The position numbers and the translations under genes were made by a program. From Yoonia sp. (GTDB taxonomy: Bacteria; Pseudomonadota; Alphaproteobacteria; Rhodobacterales; Rhodobacteraceae), in assembly GCF_014859355.1 (NCBI RefSeq), contig NZ_JACUUJ010000004.1:1-64000 (forward strand): a stretch of DNA of 64,000 nucleotides, in the 5' to 3' direction. This document shows, one piece after another, positions 1-9,183 of the stretch. The notes below the pieces were generated by a model that was not told the DNA's origin, ran no database searches, and was given only the letters and a program-made list of their open reading frames with translations. How positions within the stretch are numbered: position 1 is the first letter of the stretch; every line of letters begins with the position of its first letter.

Positions 1-391
1 CGCCGGTGAAGGGGGTTCTAAGCCCAGTAACAAACACCCGCAACCCCTTTTTTCGACAAAGATGCATTTTTTGTGACAAAGCCCATTTTTCTTATGTTTT
101 CAGCAATCTAGCGAAACTTCCATGCGCGGACCCTGGGTCATTTCGCAATTTTCTTAGGCGGAATGAAAACAGAACACCCTACATCTTGGGTTATCCACAG
201 ACTTGCCCACAAGACCCTTTGGACAGTTTGCAGACTCACCCCGCAAATTCGGAATGGATCGCCTCGATTCAACCTTTCTGCGCCACGGGAAAAGCGAGTC
301 GGCGGGATGAATCGGCAAAATGAATCGTCAAAAAATCATAAACCCGGCAGATTTTTCTGCCGGGTTCCCGGATTCCACCACATCCGGCGAT
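1..391. other. Noncoding stretch with one DnaA-box-like 9-mer
   Basis: No convincing gene is seen in this stretch left of msrQ. It has an AT-rich part (about 45-110) with T runs, then a perfect match to the DnaA box consensus (TTATCCACA at 191-199), and a weaker half-match (TTGCCCACA) a few bases on. The right end carries the msrPQ terminator. One box is not enough to call an origin; the left side lies outside the window. The rest of the stretch holds nothing recognisable. Confidence 0.4.
341..366 (-). terminator. Intrinsic terminator of msrPQ
   Basis: Perfect 11-bp inverted repeat (341-351 with 356-366, stem AACCCGGCAGA) with a four-base loop. Read on the minus strand it is followed by a T-rich tail, and it lies 25 bases past the msrQ stop. 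The plus-strand side has no T tract, so it acts for the minus strand. Confidence 0.85.
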
Positions 392-1003
392 TCATGCAGG
401 CTGTCGATGGCAGTTACGGGTCACGTAGCGCATAGCAATCAGACCAAGAATGACGAACAGATAGACGATCGGCGAGATCTGAAACCCTTTGACCAGCCAA
501 AGATAGTGAACCGCCCCGAGGATGGCTGCCGGATAGGTCAGCATGTGCAACTTGCGCCACCGCAATGGGCCAAGTTTGCGGACCGACAGATTGTTCGATG
601 TCGCCGCAAGGGGAACCATCATCAAAAATGCCGTCATCCCAACAGTGACATAGGGGCGTTTGAGGATATCTTGCCAAACGCGATCCAGCGTCTGCACATC
701 CAGCACGGCCCAGACCACGAAATGCGCAACGATCACGAAAAAAGCCGTCACCCCGATGGCACGCCGAAATTTCAGCAGGTTCACCCCGGTCCATTTGCGC
801 AAGGGCGTAACCAGCAGACCCAGAACCAACAGCTTTAGCCCCAGTTCACCATAGGCGCGTTCCAAGGTATTTATCGGCTCGACCCCCAGCCCCCCGGTCA
901 GGCCAAAATAAAACAGCCGGCCAACCCAAAGCACCGCCACAATATACACAGCCCACGGTGGAACCTTGCGCAACGCGCCATTGATCGTCCGGGATACCGA
1001 CAT
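392..1003 (-). CDS. msrQ: Protein-methionine-sulfoxide reductase heme-binding subunit MsrQ
   Basis: Inner-membrane heme b protein of the ferric reductase-like superfamily that passes electrons from the quinone pool or a flavin reductase to periplasmic MsrP, which repairs oxidised methionines. The 203-residue protein has several hydrophobic helices (for example around residues 15-35, 45-65, 80-100) with histidines positioned for heme ligation (HFVVW, HYLWLV). It follows msrP with a 3-base gap, so the two are co-transcribed, and a terminator lies just downstream. Length and neighbour match the MsrP/MsrQ (YedY/YedZ) pair. Confidence 0.93.
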   Translation of the reverse strand: MSVSRTINGALRKVPPWAVYIVAVLWVGRLFYFGLTGGLGVEPINTLERAYGELGLKLLVLGLLVTPLRKWTGVNLLKFRRAIGVTAFFVIVAHFVVWAVLDVQTLDRVWQDILKRPYVTVGMTAFLMMVPLAATSNNLSVRKLGPLRWRKLHMLTYPAAILGAVHYLWLVKGFQISPIVYLFVILGLIAMRYVTRNCHRQPA

Positions 1004-1006
1004 ATT

Positions 1007-1906
1007 CTAGTAGAACGCAGTCAGGTCCATACCTTCGTAAAGGCTGGCAACCTCTGGGTAGCCGTTGAACATCGGCGTTGGTTGACGCGCGGCAAACAGC
1101 CCCCCGCCCACCTTGCGTTCGGTCGCCTGTGACCAGCGCGGGTGATCCACCGTCGGGTTCACATTACTATAAAAACCGTATTCGCGCGGATTGGCCTTGT
1201 TCCAGCTTGTCGGGGGTTCCTGATCGGTCAGGGTAATGCGCACGATCGACTTGATGGATTTAAACCCGTATTTCCACGGCACCACCAGACGGATCGGCGC
1301 GCCGCACTGGTTCGCCAGCGGTTCATCATAGACCCCCGTTGCCATGATCGTCAGCGGGTGCATCGCCTCGTCCAGGCGCAAACCTTCGACATAGGGGAAA
1401 TCCAGCACGCGCCGCCGCACGCCGATCATGTTCTCGGGCTGCACCACGGTTTCAAAGGCCACGTATTTCGCACCCGCCTGCACGCCCACCTTGTTCAGGA
1501 TATCGGCCAGTTCGATGCCGTTCCATGGAATCACCATCGACCACGCCTCGACGCAGCGAAACCGATAGATCCGGTCTTCGACAGTCAGGCCGGCCAACAG
1601 ATCGTCCAGCGCGTAATCGCCGGGATTATCTACCATCCCGTCAACCTTGACCGACCAAGGCGATGTGACCAGCGCACCTGCGTTTTGGGCCGGGTCTGTC
1701 TTGCCGGTGCCGAATTCGTAGTAGTTGTTATATGTTGTGATCTCTTCCAGCGTATTCGGCTCTAGCGTTTGCGCCTGCGCGCCCGTGCCGACAAGGCCGA
1801 TCGCGCCCAGCCCTGCGGTGCCCGCCAATATCTGACGACGATTCAGAAATGCAGCCTTTGGGGTAACGTCCGCGCGGGTCAGATCGTTGTTCCAGCGATG
1901 TGCCAT
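1007..1906 (-). CDS. msrP: Protein-methionine-sulfoxide reductase catalytic subunit MsrP
   Basis: Periplasmic molybdopterin enzyme that reduces methionine sulfoxide in exported proteins. The N-terminus carries a twin-arginine signal ([16 protein letters not shown], about residues 22-37), as expected for a folded Mo-cofactor protein exported by Tat. The sulfite-oxidase-type fold is visible in the RCVEAWSM segment with the Mo-ligating cysteine and in GCAGAPIR-like [17 protein letters not shown]. 299 residues is usual for YedY. Start ATG has a GGAG ribosome-binding site. First gene of the msrPQ operon. Confidence 0.95.
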   Translation of the reverse strand: MAHRWNNDLTRADVTPKAAFLNRRQILAGTAGLGAIGLVGTGAQAQTLEPNTLEEITTYNNYYEFGTGKTDPAQNAGALVTSPWSVKVDGMVDNPGDYALDDLLAGLTVEDRIYRFRCVEAWSMVIPWNGIELADILNKVGVQAGAKYVAFETVVQPENMIGVRRRVLDFPYVEGLRLDEAMHPLTIMATGVYDEPLANQCGAPIRLVVPWKYGFKSIKSIVRITLTDQEPPTSWNKANPREYGFYSNVNPTVDHPRWSQATERKVGGGLFAARQPTPMFNGYPEVASLYEGMDLTAFY

Positions 1907-2185
1907 GTCAGTCTCCGGTCATTTTGTTTCTGTCTCTATATACGCAGACATCCGGCAATCAGTTTCATGATCACGCGAGATCAGTGAAATGCGCTGAAAA
2001 CTGGGCAAGTCGGATCACGTATTTTCACACAGTTGTGACTGGAAAAAACGATTTACCCCAGCTTAGGCGGCAAAGCGTTTTCGTCAACTCACATCAGCGG
2101 AAAACCCCGCTGATCCAGGACCGATCCCGGCCGTAAAAACCATGATGCCAACAAAGGCATCCCAAACACAAATGGGAGATCGACA

Positions 2186-2662
2186 ATGCTACGCAGAACT
2201 TTTCTTGCACTGACAACAACCGCAGCCATGTCCACCAGCGCCTTTGCCGGGGGTCATTCGATGGATATCGTTGATACTGCCGTCGGCGCCGGTTCCTTCA
2301 CCACGCTGGTCGCCGCCGTTGAGGCCGCCGGTCTGGTTGACACACTCAAGGGTGATGGCCCCTTCACCGTTTTCGCACCAACCGATGATGCATTCGCCGC
2401 CCTGCCCGAAGGCACTGTCGAGGCCCTGCTGGCCGACCCAGAAGCACTGGCCGCCATCCTGACCTATCACGTGGTTGCTGGCAAAGTGATGTCGGGCGAC
2501 CTGTCTGATGGTATGACAGCCGCGACTGTCAACGGCGCAGACATCACCATCGGCACCGAAGGCGGCGTGACCGTGAACGGTGCCAACGTGGTGACAGCCG
2601 ACATCGAAGCATCGAACGGCGTGATCCATGTCATCGACGCGGTGATCCTGCCGCCAAGCTAA
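2186..2662 (+). CDS. Secreted fasciclin (FAS1) domain protein
   Basis: 158-residue exported protein with an N-terminal signal peptide (cleavage near AFA-GG, about residue 22) followed by a single FAS1 domain. The two family motifs are visible: [14 protein letters not shown] (H1) and the C-terminal YHVVAGKV...[12 protein letters not shown] (H2). FAS1 proteins of this size in alphaproteobacteria are surface or periplasmic adhesion-like proteins; the exact role here is not known. It stands alone, with a GGAG site at good spacing and a strong terminator directly behind. Confidence 0.92.
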   Translation: MLRRTFLALTTTAAMSTSAFAGGHSMDIVDTAVGAGSFTTLVAAVEAAGLVDTLKGDGPFTVFAPTDDAFAALPEGTVEALLADPEALAAILTYHVVAGKVMSGDLSDGMTAATVNGADITIGTEGGVTVNGANVVTADIEASNGVIHVIDAVILPPS

Positions 2663-2683
2663 GCAACGCAAAAGCCGCAAAAC

Positions 2684-2714
2684 AAAGCCCCGGTCACCTG
2701 GCCGGGGCTTTTTT
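2684..2714. terminator. Bidirectional intrinsic terminator
   Basis: Stem AGCCCCGG/CCGGGGCT (2686-2693 with 2702-2709) with T6 on the plus strand and a TTTGTTTT tail on the minus strand. It sits between the converging fasciclin gene and the Rieske/glutamate synthase gene and serves both. Confidence 0.9.
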
Positions 2715-2721
2715 GTTCAGG

Positions 2722-4332
2722 TCATGACACCCCGCCATACGCAATGCCCGACAGCGCAGCCATGTCGCGTTTCCAGGTTGTAAGGTCATTGTTGTTAAAG
2801 TTTGACAGGTGACTATGGCCGCAGGCCCGCGCCATCACCTGCATCAGTTCAATACTGGCCGCAAAAAAGTTTGCCAGTTGTCTGGCGGAATTTTCCACGA
2901 TGATACGGCTGGCCAATTCCGGTTTTGTTGACGCAATTCCAACCGGACAATTGTTGGTATGACAGGCCCGCATGGCCAGACAGCCAATCGCCTGCAGCGC
3001 CGCGTTTGACAGGGCAATCGCATCCGCCCCCAACGCCAGCGCCTTGATGAAATCTGCCGGCTTGCGCAGCCCGCCGGTAATCACGAGCGTCACATCCTTG
3101 CGCCCCAGTTTGTCAAGGTGACGCCGCGCACGTGCAAGCGCCGGAATTGTCGGGACCGAGATATTATCACGAAAGATAATCGGTGCCGCCCCTGTGCCAC
3201 CGCCGCGCCCGTCAAGAATGATGTAATCCACCCCAACCTCCAACGCGGCATCGATATCTTTTTCGATATGCTGTGCAGACAGTTTATAGCCAATCGGTAT
3301 GCCGCCCGTCCGGCTGCGCACTTCATCCGCAAAGTCACGAATCTGCGCCGGTTCTGTCCATTCGGGAAAGCGGGCTGGCGATATGGCATCCTGACCCTCC
3401 TGCAACCCGCGCACCTGCGCTATCTTTCCGTTTACTTTGGCACCAGGCAAATGCCCGCCGGTTCCTGTCTTGGCCGCCTGCCCGCCCTTAAAATGAAAAG
3501 CCTGCACATGGTGCAGCTTGTCCCACTCAAACCCGAATCGGGCAGACGCAAGTTCATAGAAATACCGGCTGTTCGCTGCCTGTTCTTCGGGCAACATCCC
3601 GCCTTCACCCGAACAAATGCCCGTGCCGGCCATTTCCGCCCCCATCGCAAGCGCGACTTTCGCCGGTTCGGACAAAGCACCAAAGGACATATCCGAGACA
3701 AACAGAGGAATTTTCAAGCGGAGAGGCTTTTGTGCGTTTGGCCCGATCACGACATCAGTGCCAACAAAGTCATCATCCAGCAACGGTGCCTTGTGCAATT
3801 GGGCGGTCAGCAGTTGGATATCATCCCAATCGGGCAAATCCTGCCGGGGCACACCCATCGCCGCAACTTTACCGTGGTGTCCCGTTTTTGAAAGCCCGTC
3901 GCGCGCATATTGCTGGATCAGGCCAGTGTAAGGTTCCTCTGACGCGCCAGATGTCGGATCGGCGTAAAGCCCAAGATATGCTGCGCGGTTAAATGGCTGC
4001 GGATTTTTCAGCGCCCAGGCGGCGATTTCATCGGCATCCACCAGCACATCATCCCCTTCCACCCAGGATGTAAATTTGGGCAAGACTTCTTCGTTGGCAT
4101 AAGCTGACACACCACTATCAAGGCGATAATCCCAATTATGCACGCCGCAAATCAGGTCTTTTCCCCGGACAAACCCGTCCGACATCAGCGCGCCACGGTG
4201 CAGGCAACGGCCATAAAAGACCGAAATTTCATCATCAAACCGCACGACGACCAGATCAACGTCAGCCACAAGGGCATATTGCGGTTTGCGGTCGGGCAGA
4301 ACGCCCAACGCTGCGACAACAGTTTTCTTCAT
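2722..4332 (-). CDS. Rieske [2Fe-2S] / FMN glutamate synthase-like fusion protein
   Basis: 536 residues. The N-terminal ~100 residues form a Rieske domain with the ligand pattern C-L-H (in GRCLHRG) and C-G-V-H (in ICGVHNWDY). The rest is the FMN-binding glutamate synthase-like barrel (LFVSDMSFGALSEPAK, GGRGGGTGAAP, GTGGHLPGAKVNGKIA) with the CHTNNCPVGIAS cysteine cluster of the GltB family. The glutaminase domain is absent, so it cannot use glutamine by itself; the donor and product are unknown. I start at ATG 4332 (MKKTVVAALG), not 39 bases upstream. It is single, between two terminators. Confidence 0.8.
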   Translation of the reverse strand: MKKTVVAALGVLPDRKPQYALVADVDLVVVRFDDEISVFYGRCLHRGALMSDGFVRGKDLICGVHNWDYRLDSGVSAYANEEVLPKFTSWVEGDDVLVDADEIAAWALKNPQPFNRAAYLGLYADPTSGASEEPYTGLIQQYARDGLSKTGHHGKVAAMGVPRQDLPDWDDIQLLTAQLHKAPLLDDDFVGTDVVIGPNAQKPLRLKIPLFVSDMSFGALSEPAKVALAMGAEMAGTGICSGEGGMLPEEQAANSRYFYELASARFGFEWDKLHHVQAFHFKGGQAAKTGTGGHLPGAKVNGKIAQVRGLQEGQDAISPARFPEWTEPAQIRDFADEVRSRTGGIPIGYKLSAQHIEKDIDAALEVGVDYIILDGRGGGTGAAPIIFRDNISVPTIPALARARRHLDKLGRKDVTLVITGGLRKPADFIKALALGADAIALSNAALQAIGCLAMRACHTNNCPVGIASTKPELASRIIVENSARQLANFFAASIELMQVMARACGHSHLSNFNNNDLTTWKRDMAALSGIAYGGVS

Positions 4333-4420
4333 GGCATGTGCTTTCTGTTTGTGATGCCACAGACAAAGCACGAAACCCTTAACAAACCCAGTCCGCCACA
4401 GACGTTATCACCACAGCGTG

Positions 4421-4448
4421 AAAAGGGCGCCCGCAGGCGCCCTTTTTT
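4421..4448 (-). terminator. Intrinsic terminator of clpB
   Basis: Stem GGGCGCC/GGCGCCC (4425-4431 with 4436-4442) flanked by A4 and T6, so it works in both directions. It lies just past the clpB stop on the minus strand. Confidence 0.88.
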
Positions 4449-4454
4449 ACAAGA

Positions 4455-7067
4455 TCAGTGAACCACCGCGTCCTCTGGTGGTTGCCGGGTGCTGGATGAC
4501 ACCCGATCCCCAACCTTCAGTCCATCCGGCCCGGCGCTGACCCGCACCGTGTCACCTTCGCCCACATCACCGGCAAGGATCATTTCCGCCAGTTGGTCCT
4601 GCAACGAGCGCTGGATCACCCTTTTCAGCGGACGTGCGCCAAACACCGGGTCATAGCCTTCGTCGGCCAGCCATTTCAGCGCAGCATCATCCAGTTCAAT
4701 CTGGATATTGCGCCCGGCCAGCCGTTTGGCCAGCAGACCCAGCTGGATCGTGACGATCCCGGCCATATCCTCGCGGGCAAGACGATCAAAGATGATCGTT
4801 TCATCCAGACGGTTCAGAAATTCAGGCCGGAAATGCGACCGCACAGCCGCCATCACTTCGCGCTTGGCTTCACCAACATCCGCACCATCGGGCAGCTGGC
4901 TCAGGGCTTGTGCGCCAAGGTTGCTTGTCAAAATGATCAGCGTTTGCTTGAAATCGACCGTGCGCCCCTGACCATCGGTCAGCACACCGTCATCTAGCAC
5001 CTGTAACAGAACGTTGAACACATCAGGATGCGCTTTTTCAACCTCGTCGAACAGGATCACCTGATAAGGCCGCCGACGCACAGCTTCGGTCAACACGCCG
5101 CCTTCGTCATAGCCGACATAGCCGGGAGGCGCCCCAATCAGGCGGGCCACAGCGTGCTTTTCCATGAATTCCGACATGTCAATCCGCACCATCGCGTGTT
5201 CATCATCAAACAGATATTCGGCGACTGCCTTGGTCAGTTCGGTCTTGCCCACGCCGGTTGGCCCAAGAAACAGAAATGAACCCAGCGGGCGCGCCTCGTC
5301 GTTCAAACCCGCACGCGCACGGCGCACGGCATTGGCCACGGCGCGCACGGCCATCTTTTGTCCGATCACGCGCTTGCCCAACTGGTCTTCCATATGCAGC
5401 AGCTTGTCGCGTTCGCCTTCCAGCATCTTGGATGTGGGGATACCGGTCCAGCGTTCCACGACTTCGGCAATCTGTTCGGGGCGCACCGCCTCTTCGACCA
5501 TCAGGTCTTCGTTGGCTTCCACCTCGGCCAGTTTGCGTTCCAGTGCGGGGATCACGCCATAAGACAATTCACCGGCCTTAGCCAGATTGCCTTCGCGTTT
5601 GGCGATATCCAGATCGGCGCGGGCCCGGTCCAGCCGTTCCTTGACGCCACGGGTGTCTTCCATCTTGTCCCGCTCGGCCTGCCATTTCGCCGTCATTTCA
5701 GAGGCGCGTTCCTGCAGATCGGCCAGTTCCTTTTCCAGCTTTTCCAGACGATCCTTGGACGCCTTGTCGTCTTCTTTCTTCAACGCCTCGGCTTCGATCT
5801 GTAATTGCAGGATTTGCCGATCCAGCGCATCCAGCTCTTCTGGTTTGCTGTCCACCTCCATGCGCAGGCGGCTTGCGGCCTCGTCCATCAGGTCGATCGC
5901 CTTGTCAGGCAGAAACCGGTCGGTGATATAGCGGTGCGACAGCGTTGCCGCCGCCACCAGCGCGCTGTCGGAAATCCGCACGCCATGGTGCAGTTCATAT
6001 TTTTCCTTGATCCCGCGCAGAATGCTGATGGTATCGGTCACGGTCGGTTCTTCCACCATCAAAGGTTGGAAACGCCGCGCCAAAGCTGCGTCTTTTTCCA
6101 CATACTTGCGGTATTCGTTCAGCGTGGTGGCACCAATGCAATGCAATTCCCCGCGCGCAAGGGCGGGTTTGATCAGGTTGGCCGCATCCATTGCGCCATC
6201 AGATTTTCCTGCACCGACCAGCGTGTGCATTTCGTCGATGAACAGGATGATTTCACCGGCGGCGGCTTCGATTTCCTTCAGCACGGACTTGAGCCGTTCT
6301 TCGAATTCGCCGCGATACTTTGCACCGGCGATCAACGCACCCATATCCAGCGCCATCAAGCGTTTGTTGCGCAGGGACTCCGGCACGTCACCGTTGACGA
6401 TCCGCAGCGCCAACCCTTCGGCAATCGCTGTTTTCCCCACCCCAGGTTCACCGATCAGCACCGGGTTATTCTTGGTCCGGCGCGACAACACCTGCATGGC
6501 ACGGCGAATTTCCTCGTCCCGACCGATGATCGGGTCGATCTTGCCCTGTTCGGCGGCTTCTGTCAGGTCGCGGGCGTATTTTTTCAGCGCCTCAAAGCTG
6601 TCTTCGGCCGTGGCACTATCGGCGGTGCGGCCCTTGCGGACATCATTGATCGCGGCATTCAGGTTCATCGCCGTCACGCCGCCAGCGTCCAGCGAATCCT
6701 TGGCCTTGGATTTCACAACCGCCAGCGCCGTCAGCAAACGTTCAACGGCAACAAAACTGTCACCGGCTTTCTTGGCAATCTTTTCCGCCTCGTCCACCAC
6801 TTTGGCGGTCGTGTTATCCAGATAGACCTGCCCAGTATCGCCACTGACCTTGGGTATCTTGGCAATGGCAGCATCAACAGCCATCTGCACCATCTTGGCA
6901 TTACCGCCCGCACTGCTGATCAGGTTGGATGCAAGCCCTTCTTCATCGTCCATCAGGGCCTTAAGCAGATGTTCAGGCGTCAACCGCTGGTGGTTTTCGC
7001 GCATTGCGATCGTCTGTGCGGCCTGCATAAAGCCGCGCGACCGCTCGGTGAACTTTTCAAGGTTCAT
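4455..7067 (-). CDS. clpB: ATP-dependent disaggregase ClpB
   Basis: 870-residue Hsp100 chaperone that threads aggregated proteins through a hexameric pore with DnaK. Seen in order: double N-terminal Clp repeat (residues 1-150), first AAA domain with Walker [10 protein letters not shown] and Walker B ILFIDEMH, long coiled-coil middle domain (about 410-525, rich in E/K/L) that marks ClpB rather than ClpA, second AAA with GPTGVGKTE, and the C-terminal D2-small domain. Start chosen at [13 protein letters not shown] (7067), which has AAGGAGAG eight bases upstream; the longer reading frame has no such site. Confidence 0.97.
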   Translation of the reverse strand: MNLEKFTERSRGFMQAAQTIAMRENHQRLTPEHLLKALMDDEEGLASNLISSAGGNAKMVQMAVDAAIAKIPKVSGDTGQVYLDNTTAKVVDEAEKIAKKAGDSFVAVERLLTALAVVKSKAKDSLDAGGVTAMNLNAAINDVRKGRTADSATAEDSFEALKKYARDLTEAAEQGKIDPIIGRDEEIRRAMQVLSRRTKNNPVLIGEPGVGKTAIAEGLALRIVNGDVPESLRNKRLMALDMGALIAGAKYRGEFEERLKSVLKEIEAAAGEIILFIDEMHTLVGAGKSDGAMDAANLIKPALARGELHCIGATTLNEYRKYVEKDAALARRFQPLMVEEPTVTDTISILRGIKEKYELHHGVRISDSALVAAATLSHRYITDRFLPDKAIDLMDEAASRLRMEVDSKPEELDALDRQILQLQIEAEALKKEDDKASKDRLEKLEKELADLQERASEMTAKWQAERDKMEDTRGVKERLDRARADLDIAKREGNLAKAGELSYGVIPALERKLAEVEANEDLMVEEAVRPEQIAEVVERWTGIPTSKMLEGERDKLLHMEDQLGKRVIGQKMAVRAVANAVRRARAGLNDEARPLGSFLFLGPTGVGKTELTKAVAEYLFDDEHAMVRIDMSEFMEKHAVARLIGAPPGYVGYDEGGVLTEAVRRRPYQVILFDEVEKAHPDVFNVLLQVLDDGVLTDGQGRTVDFKQTLIILTSNLGAQALSQLPDGADVGEAKREVMAAVRSHFRPEFLNRLDETIIFDRLAREDMAGIVTIQLGLLAKRLAGRNIQIELDDAALKWLADEGYDPVFGARPLKRVIQRSLQDQLAEMILAGDVGEGDTVRVSAGPDGLKVGDRVSSSTRQPPEDAVVH

Positions 7068-7269
7068 GGGTCTCTCCTTTGTTAAGCGCCCGAATGTCGG
7101 CATGCCCGGCTTGCGGCACATGCCCTTGGTGGGCCTCATAGCCTAGATGGGAACAGAGTGTCGTTGACGCAAGTCAGTTGATGAAGATTCCGTTTCACAT
7201 CGTCTGGGCAATTGCGCCCCACCGACCCAGCGGATAGACCGCGCCAAACCAAATCTGAAAGGAACCCCC

Positions 7270-7965
7270 ATGTCCGATGACCGCCTGATCGTTGCGCTGG
7301 ATCTGCCAAATGTGATTGCCGGGCTGGAATTGGCCAAAACGCTGGGCGATGCCGTCAGTTTTTACAAGATCGGGTTGGGGATGCTGACCGGTGGCGGGCT
7401 GGCGCTAGCGAATGAATTGAAGCAAGAACACGGCAAGCGCATTTTTCTGGACATGAAATTTTTTGATATCGGCGCCACAGTCGAAGCCGCGGTGCGTGGC
7501 ATCGCGCAATTCGATCTGGATTTTCTGACCGTGCATGGCGACCCACATGTCGTGCGCGCCGCACGTGAAGGGGCCGGCGGGTCTGATCTTAAAATCCTTG
7601 CGGTGACGGTGCTGACATCACTCGATCGCGCCGATCTGGATGCATCCTGTATCAAGGCGGGCAATATGACCGATCTGGTGCAGGAACGCGCAGCACACGC
7701 CTTTGACGCCGGGGCGGATGGTGTGATCGCATCCCCGCAAGAGGCCGCGCTGATCCGTGCGCTACCCCAAGCGGCGGGCAAGCTGATTGTCACACCGGGT
7801 GTGCGCCCTGCCGGTGCCACCTTGGGCGACCAGAAACGGGTGACAACACCAGCACAGGCGATTGCCAACGGGGCCGATCATATCGTTGTGGGCCGCCCGA
7901 TCTGGCAGGCAACTGACCCGCGCGCCGCAGCACAGGCCATTCTGGATGAATTGGCATCTGCCTGA
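7270..7965 (+). CDS. pyrF: Orotidine 5'-phosphate decarboxylase
   Basis: Last step of UMP synthesis, decarboxylation of OMP. 231 residues, usual for the prokaryotic type. The catalytic Asp-x-Lys-x-x-Asp array is visible as DMKFFDIGATV, with the substrate phosphate loop VTPGVRP and the C-terminal GADHIVVGRPI. Ribosome-binding AAAGGAA precedes the ATG. It stands alone on the plus strand and ends 10 bases from the converging nfeD-like gene. Confidence 0.97.
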   Translation: MSDDRLIVALDLPNVIAGLELAKTLGDAVSFYKIGLGMLTGGGLALANELKQEHGKRIFLDMKFFDIGATVEAAVRGIAQFDLDFLTVHGDPHVVRAAREGAGGSDLKILAVTVLTSLDRADLDASCIKAGNMTDLVQERAAHAFDAGADGVIASPQEAALIRALPQAAGKLIVTPGVRPAGATLGDQKRVTTPAQAIANGADHIVVGRPIWQATDPRAAAQAILDELASA

Positions 7966-7975
7966 ACAGCGCCCC

Positions 7976-8248
7976 TTAATCGTTGATATCGGTGTCCCAG
8001 ATTTTCACCTGACCTTTGCGCAGGGCAAAGAACTTGCGCATGGCAAGATAAGATACCAGCGACATCACCGCAAAGATCGCGGTGGTCAGCGCGAATCCGG
8101 TCGCTGACAGGCCCAGCAGGGTCAAAATCCCCATGATCACCGCGCCGATTGCAAACCCCAGAAAGATATATCCTGGGATCAGCACCTCCAGCGTGGCAAG
8201 GACCAACGCCGCCGAAAACCACGCCCACCACATTGTCCAAAGCGCCAT
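7976..8248 (-). CDS. Short NfeD-like membrane protein
   Basis: 90 residues with three or four hydrophobic helices (about 5-25, 28-48, 52-70). Such proteins pair with SPFH/stomatin proteins, and this one starts within the last base of the upstream SPFH gene (8248), a translationally coupled pair. Full-length NfeD homologues carry a soluble OB-fold domain after the membrane part; here only about 20 residues remain after the last helix (ending in KIWDTDIND), so the OB domain is short or absent. Role: membrane-domain organisation or quality control, inferred from the family. Confidence 0.85.
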   Translation of the reverse strand: MALWTMWWAWFSAALVLATLEVLIPGYIFLGFAIGAVIMGILTLLGLSATGFALTTAIFAVMSLVSYLAMRKFFALRKGQVKIWDTDIND

Positions 8249-9141
8249 TATCCGCGCCCTTTCAACATCTTAAAGGCATCGGCGAAGGCATCCAGCGCAT
8301 TGGCGGGCAGCACGACAGTCTGGCTGCCCTGCCCTGCGCCAAGTTTCTGCAATGCCTCGACCTGTTTCAGCGCCACTTGATACTGGGCTGCCTCCAGCCC
8401 GTTTTCTGCAATCGCCACGGCGACGACCTGTGTGGCATATGCTTCTGCATCGGCCAGCACGCGGCGGGCCTTGGCCTCTTGCTCGGCTGCGTAAAGGTCC
8501 GCATCGGCCTGCAGTTCAACCGCGCGTTTCTTGCCCTCGGCCTCGGTCACTTGGGCGCGACGGGCGCGTTCGGCGTTCAGCTGTTGCAGCATCGCGGCGC
8601 GGGTCGCCTGATCAAGGTTCACATCCAGAATTTCGGCGCGCGTCACCTCGATCCCCCAATCATCCACCTGTTGGGCAACTTGTTCACGCACCGCATCAAT
8701 CAGCGTGGCGCGATTGGCCTGCACCTGATCCAGTTCCATCCGGCCAATTTCAGACCGGACAATGCCAGCCACCGTCGTGGAAATCGCCGCATCGACATCA
8801 CGAATGCGATAAACCGTCTTTTCCGGTTCGATGATGCGATAAAAGACCGATGTTTCCACCTGCACCAGCACGTTATCGGATGTGATGGCATCCTGCGTCA
8901 TCGACGGCAACTGCCGTTCCAGCACCGATACCTGGTGCCGCACCCGATCCAGAAACGGCACGATAAAGTTGATGCCCGGCCCCAACACCGACCGCAGCCG
9001 TCCCAAGCGTTCCACCACGAATTTTTCGGATTGCGGCACGATCCGCACACCTGCCGAAATGCTGACAACGATAAACACCGCCAACAAGATCAACACAATA
9101 TTCTGACCGAAAAATTCGGCGATCACGCTTTCAACCGGCAT
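8248..9141 (-). CDS. SPFH/stomatin-like membrane protease accessory protein
   Basis: 297 residues: one N-terminal transmembrane helix (about 10-32), then the SPFH/prohibitin domain (RIVPQSEKFVVERLGR...GPGINFIVPFLDRV, DVNLDQATRAAM) and an alanine/glutamate-rich coiled coil (about 180-240). Members oligomerise at the inner membrane and scaffold proteases or lipids. It is followed by the coupled NfeD-like gene, the standard partner. The start codon is inside a long inverted repeat (see 9139-9177), so translation initiation could be structure-controlled. Confidence 0.93.
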   Translation of the reverse strand: MPVESVIAEFFGQNIVLILLAVFIVVSISAGVRIVPQSEKFVVERLGRLRSVLGPGINFIVPFLDRVRHQVSVLERQLPSMTQDAITSDNVLVQVETSVFYRIIEPEKTVYRIRDVDAAISTTVAGIVRSEIGRMELDQVQANRATLIDAVREQVAQQVDDWGIEVTRAEILDVNLDQATRAAMLQQLNAERARRAQVTEAEGKKRAVELQADADLYAAEQEAKARRVLADAEAYATQVVAVAIAENGLEAAQYQVALKQVEALQKLGAGQGSQTVVLPANALDAFADAFKMLKGRG

Positions 9142-9177
9142 ATGTCCATTCCCTGAAATCTAGAGAATGGACATATG
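9139..9177 (-). promoter_or_regulatory. Start-codon-occluding hairpin of the SPFH gene
   Basis: Perfect 12-bp inverted repeat: CATATGTCCATT at 9139-9150 and its complement at 9166-9177, extendable to about 15 pairs with one G-T wobble and a 7-9 base loop. On the minus-strand transcript the stem includes the SPFH ATG (9141) and the purine-rich sequence before it. It also begins 7 bases past the dadA stop. It may hide the start codon, or end dadA transcription; no U tract follows. Confidence 0.65.
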
Positions 9178-9183
9178 CACGCA

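Noticed and set aside
5805-7085. 426-residue plus-strand frame opposite clpB
   Set aside because: Antisense to a clearly coding ClpB; typical GC shadow.
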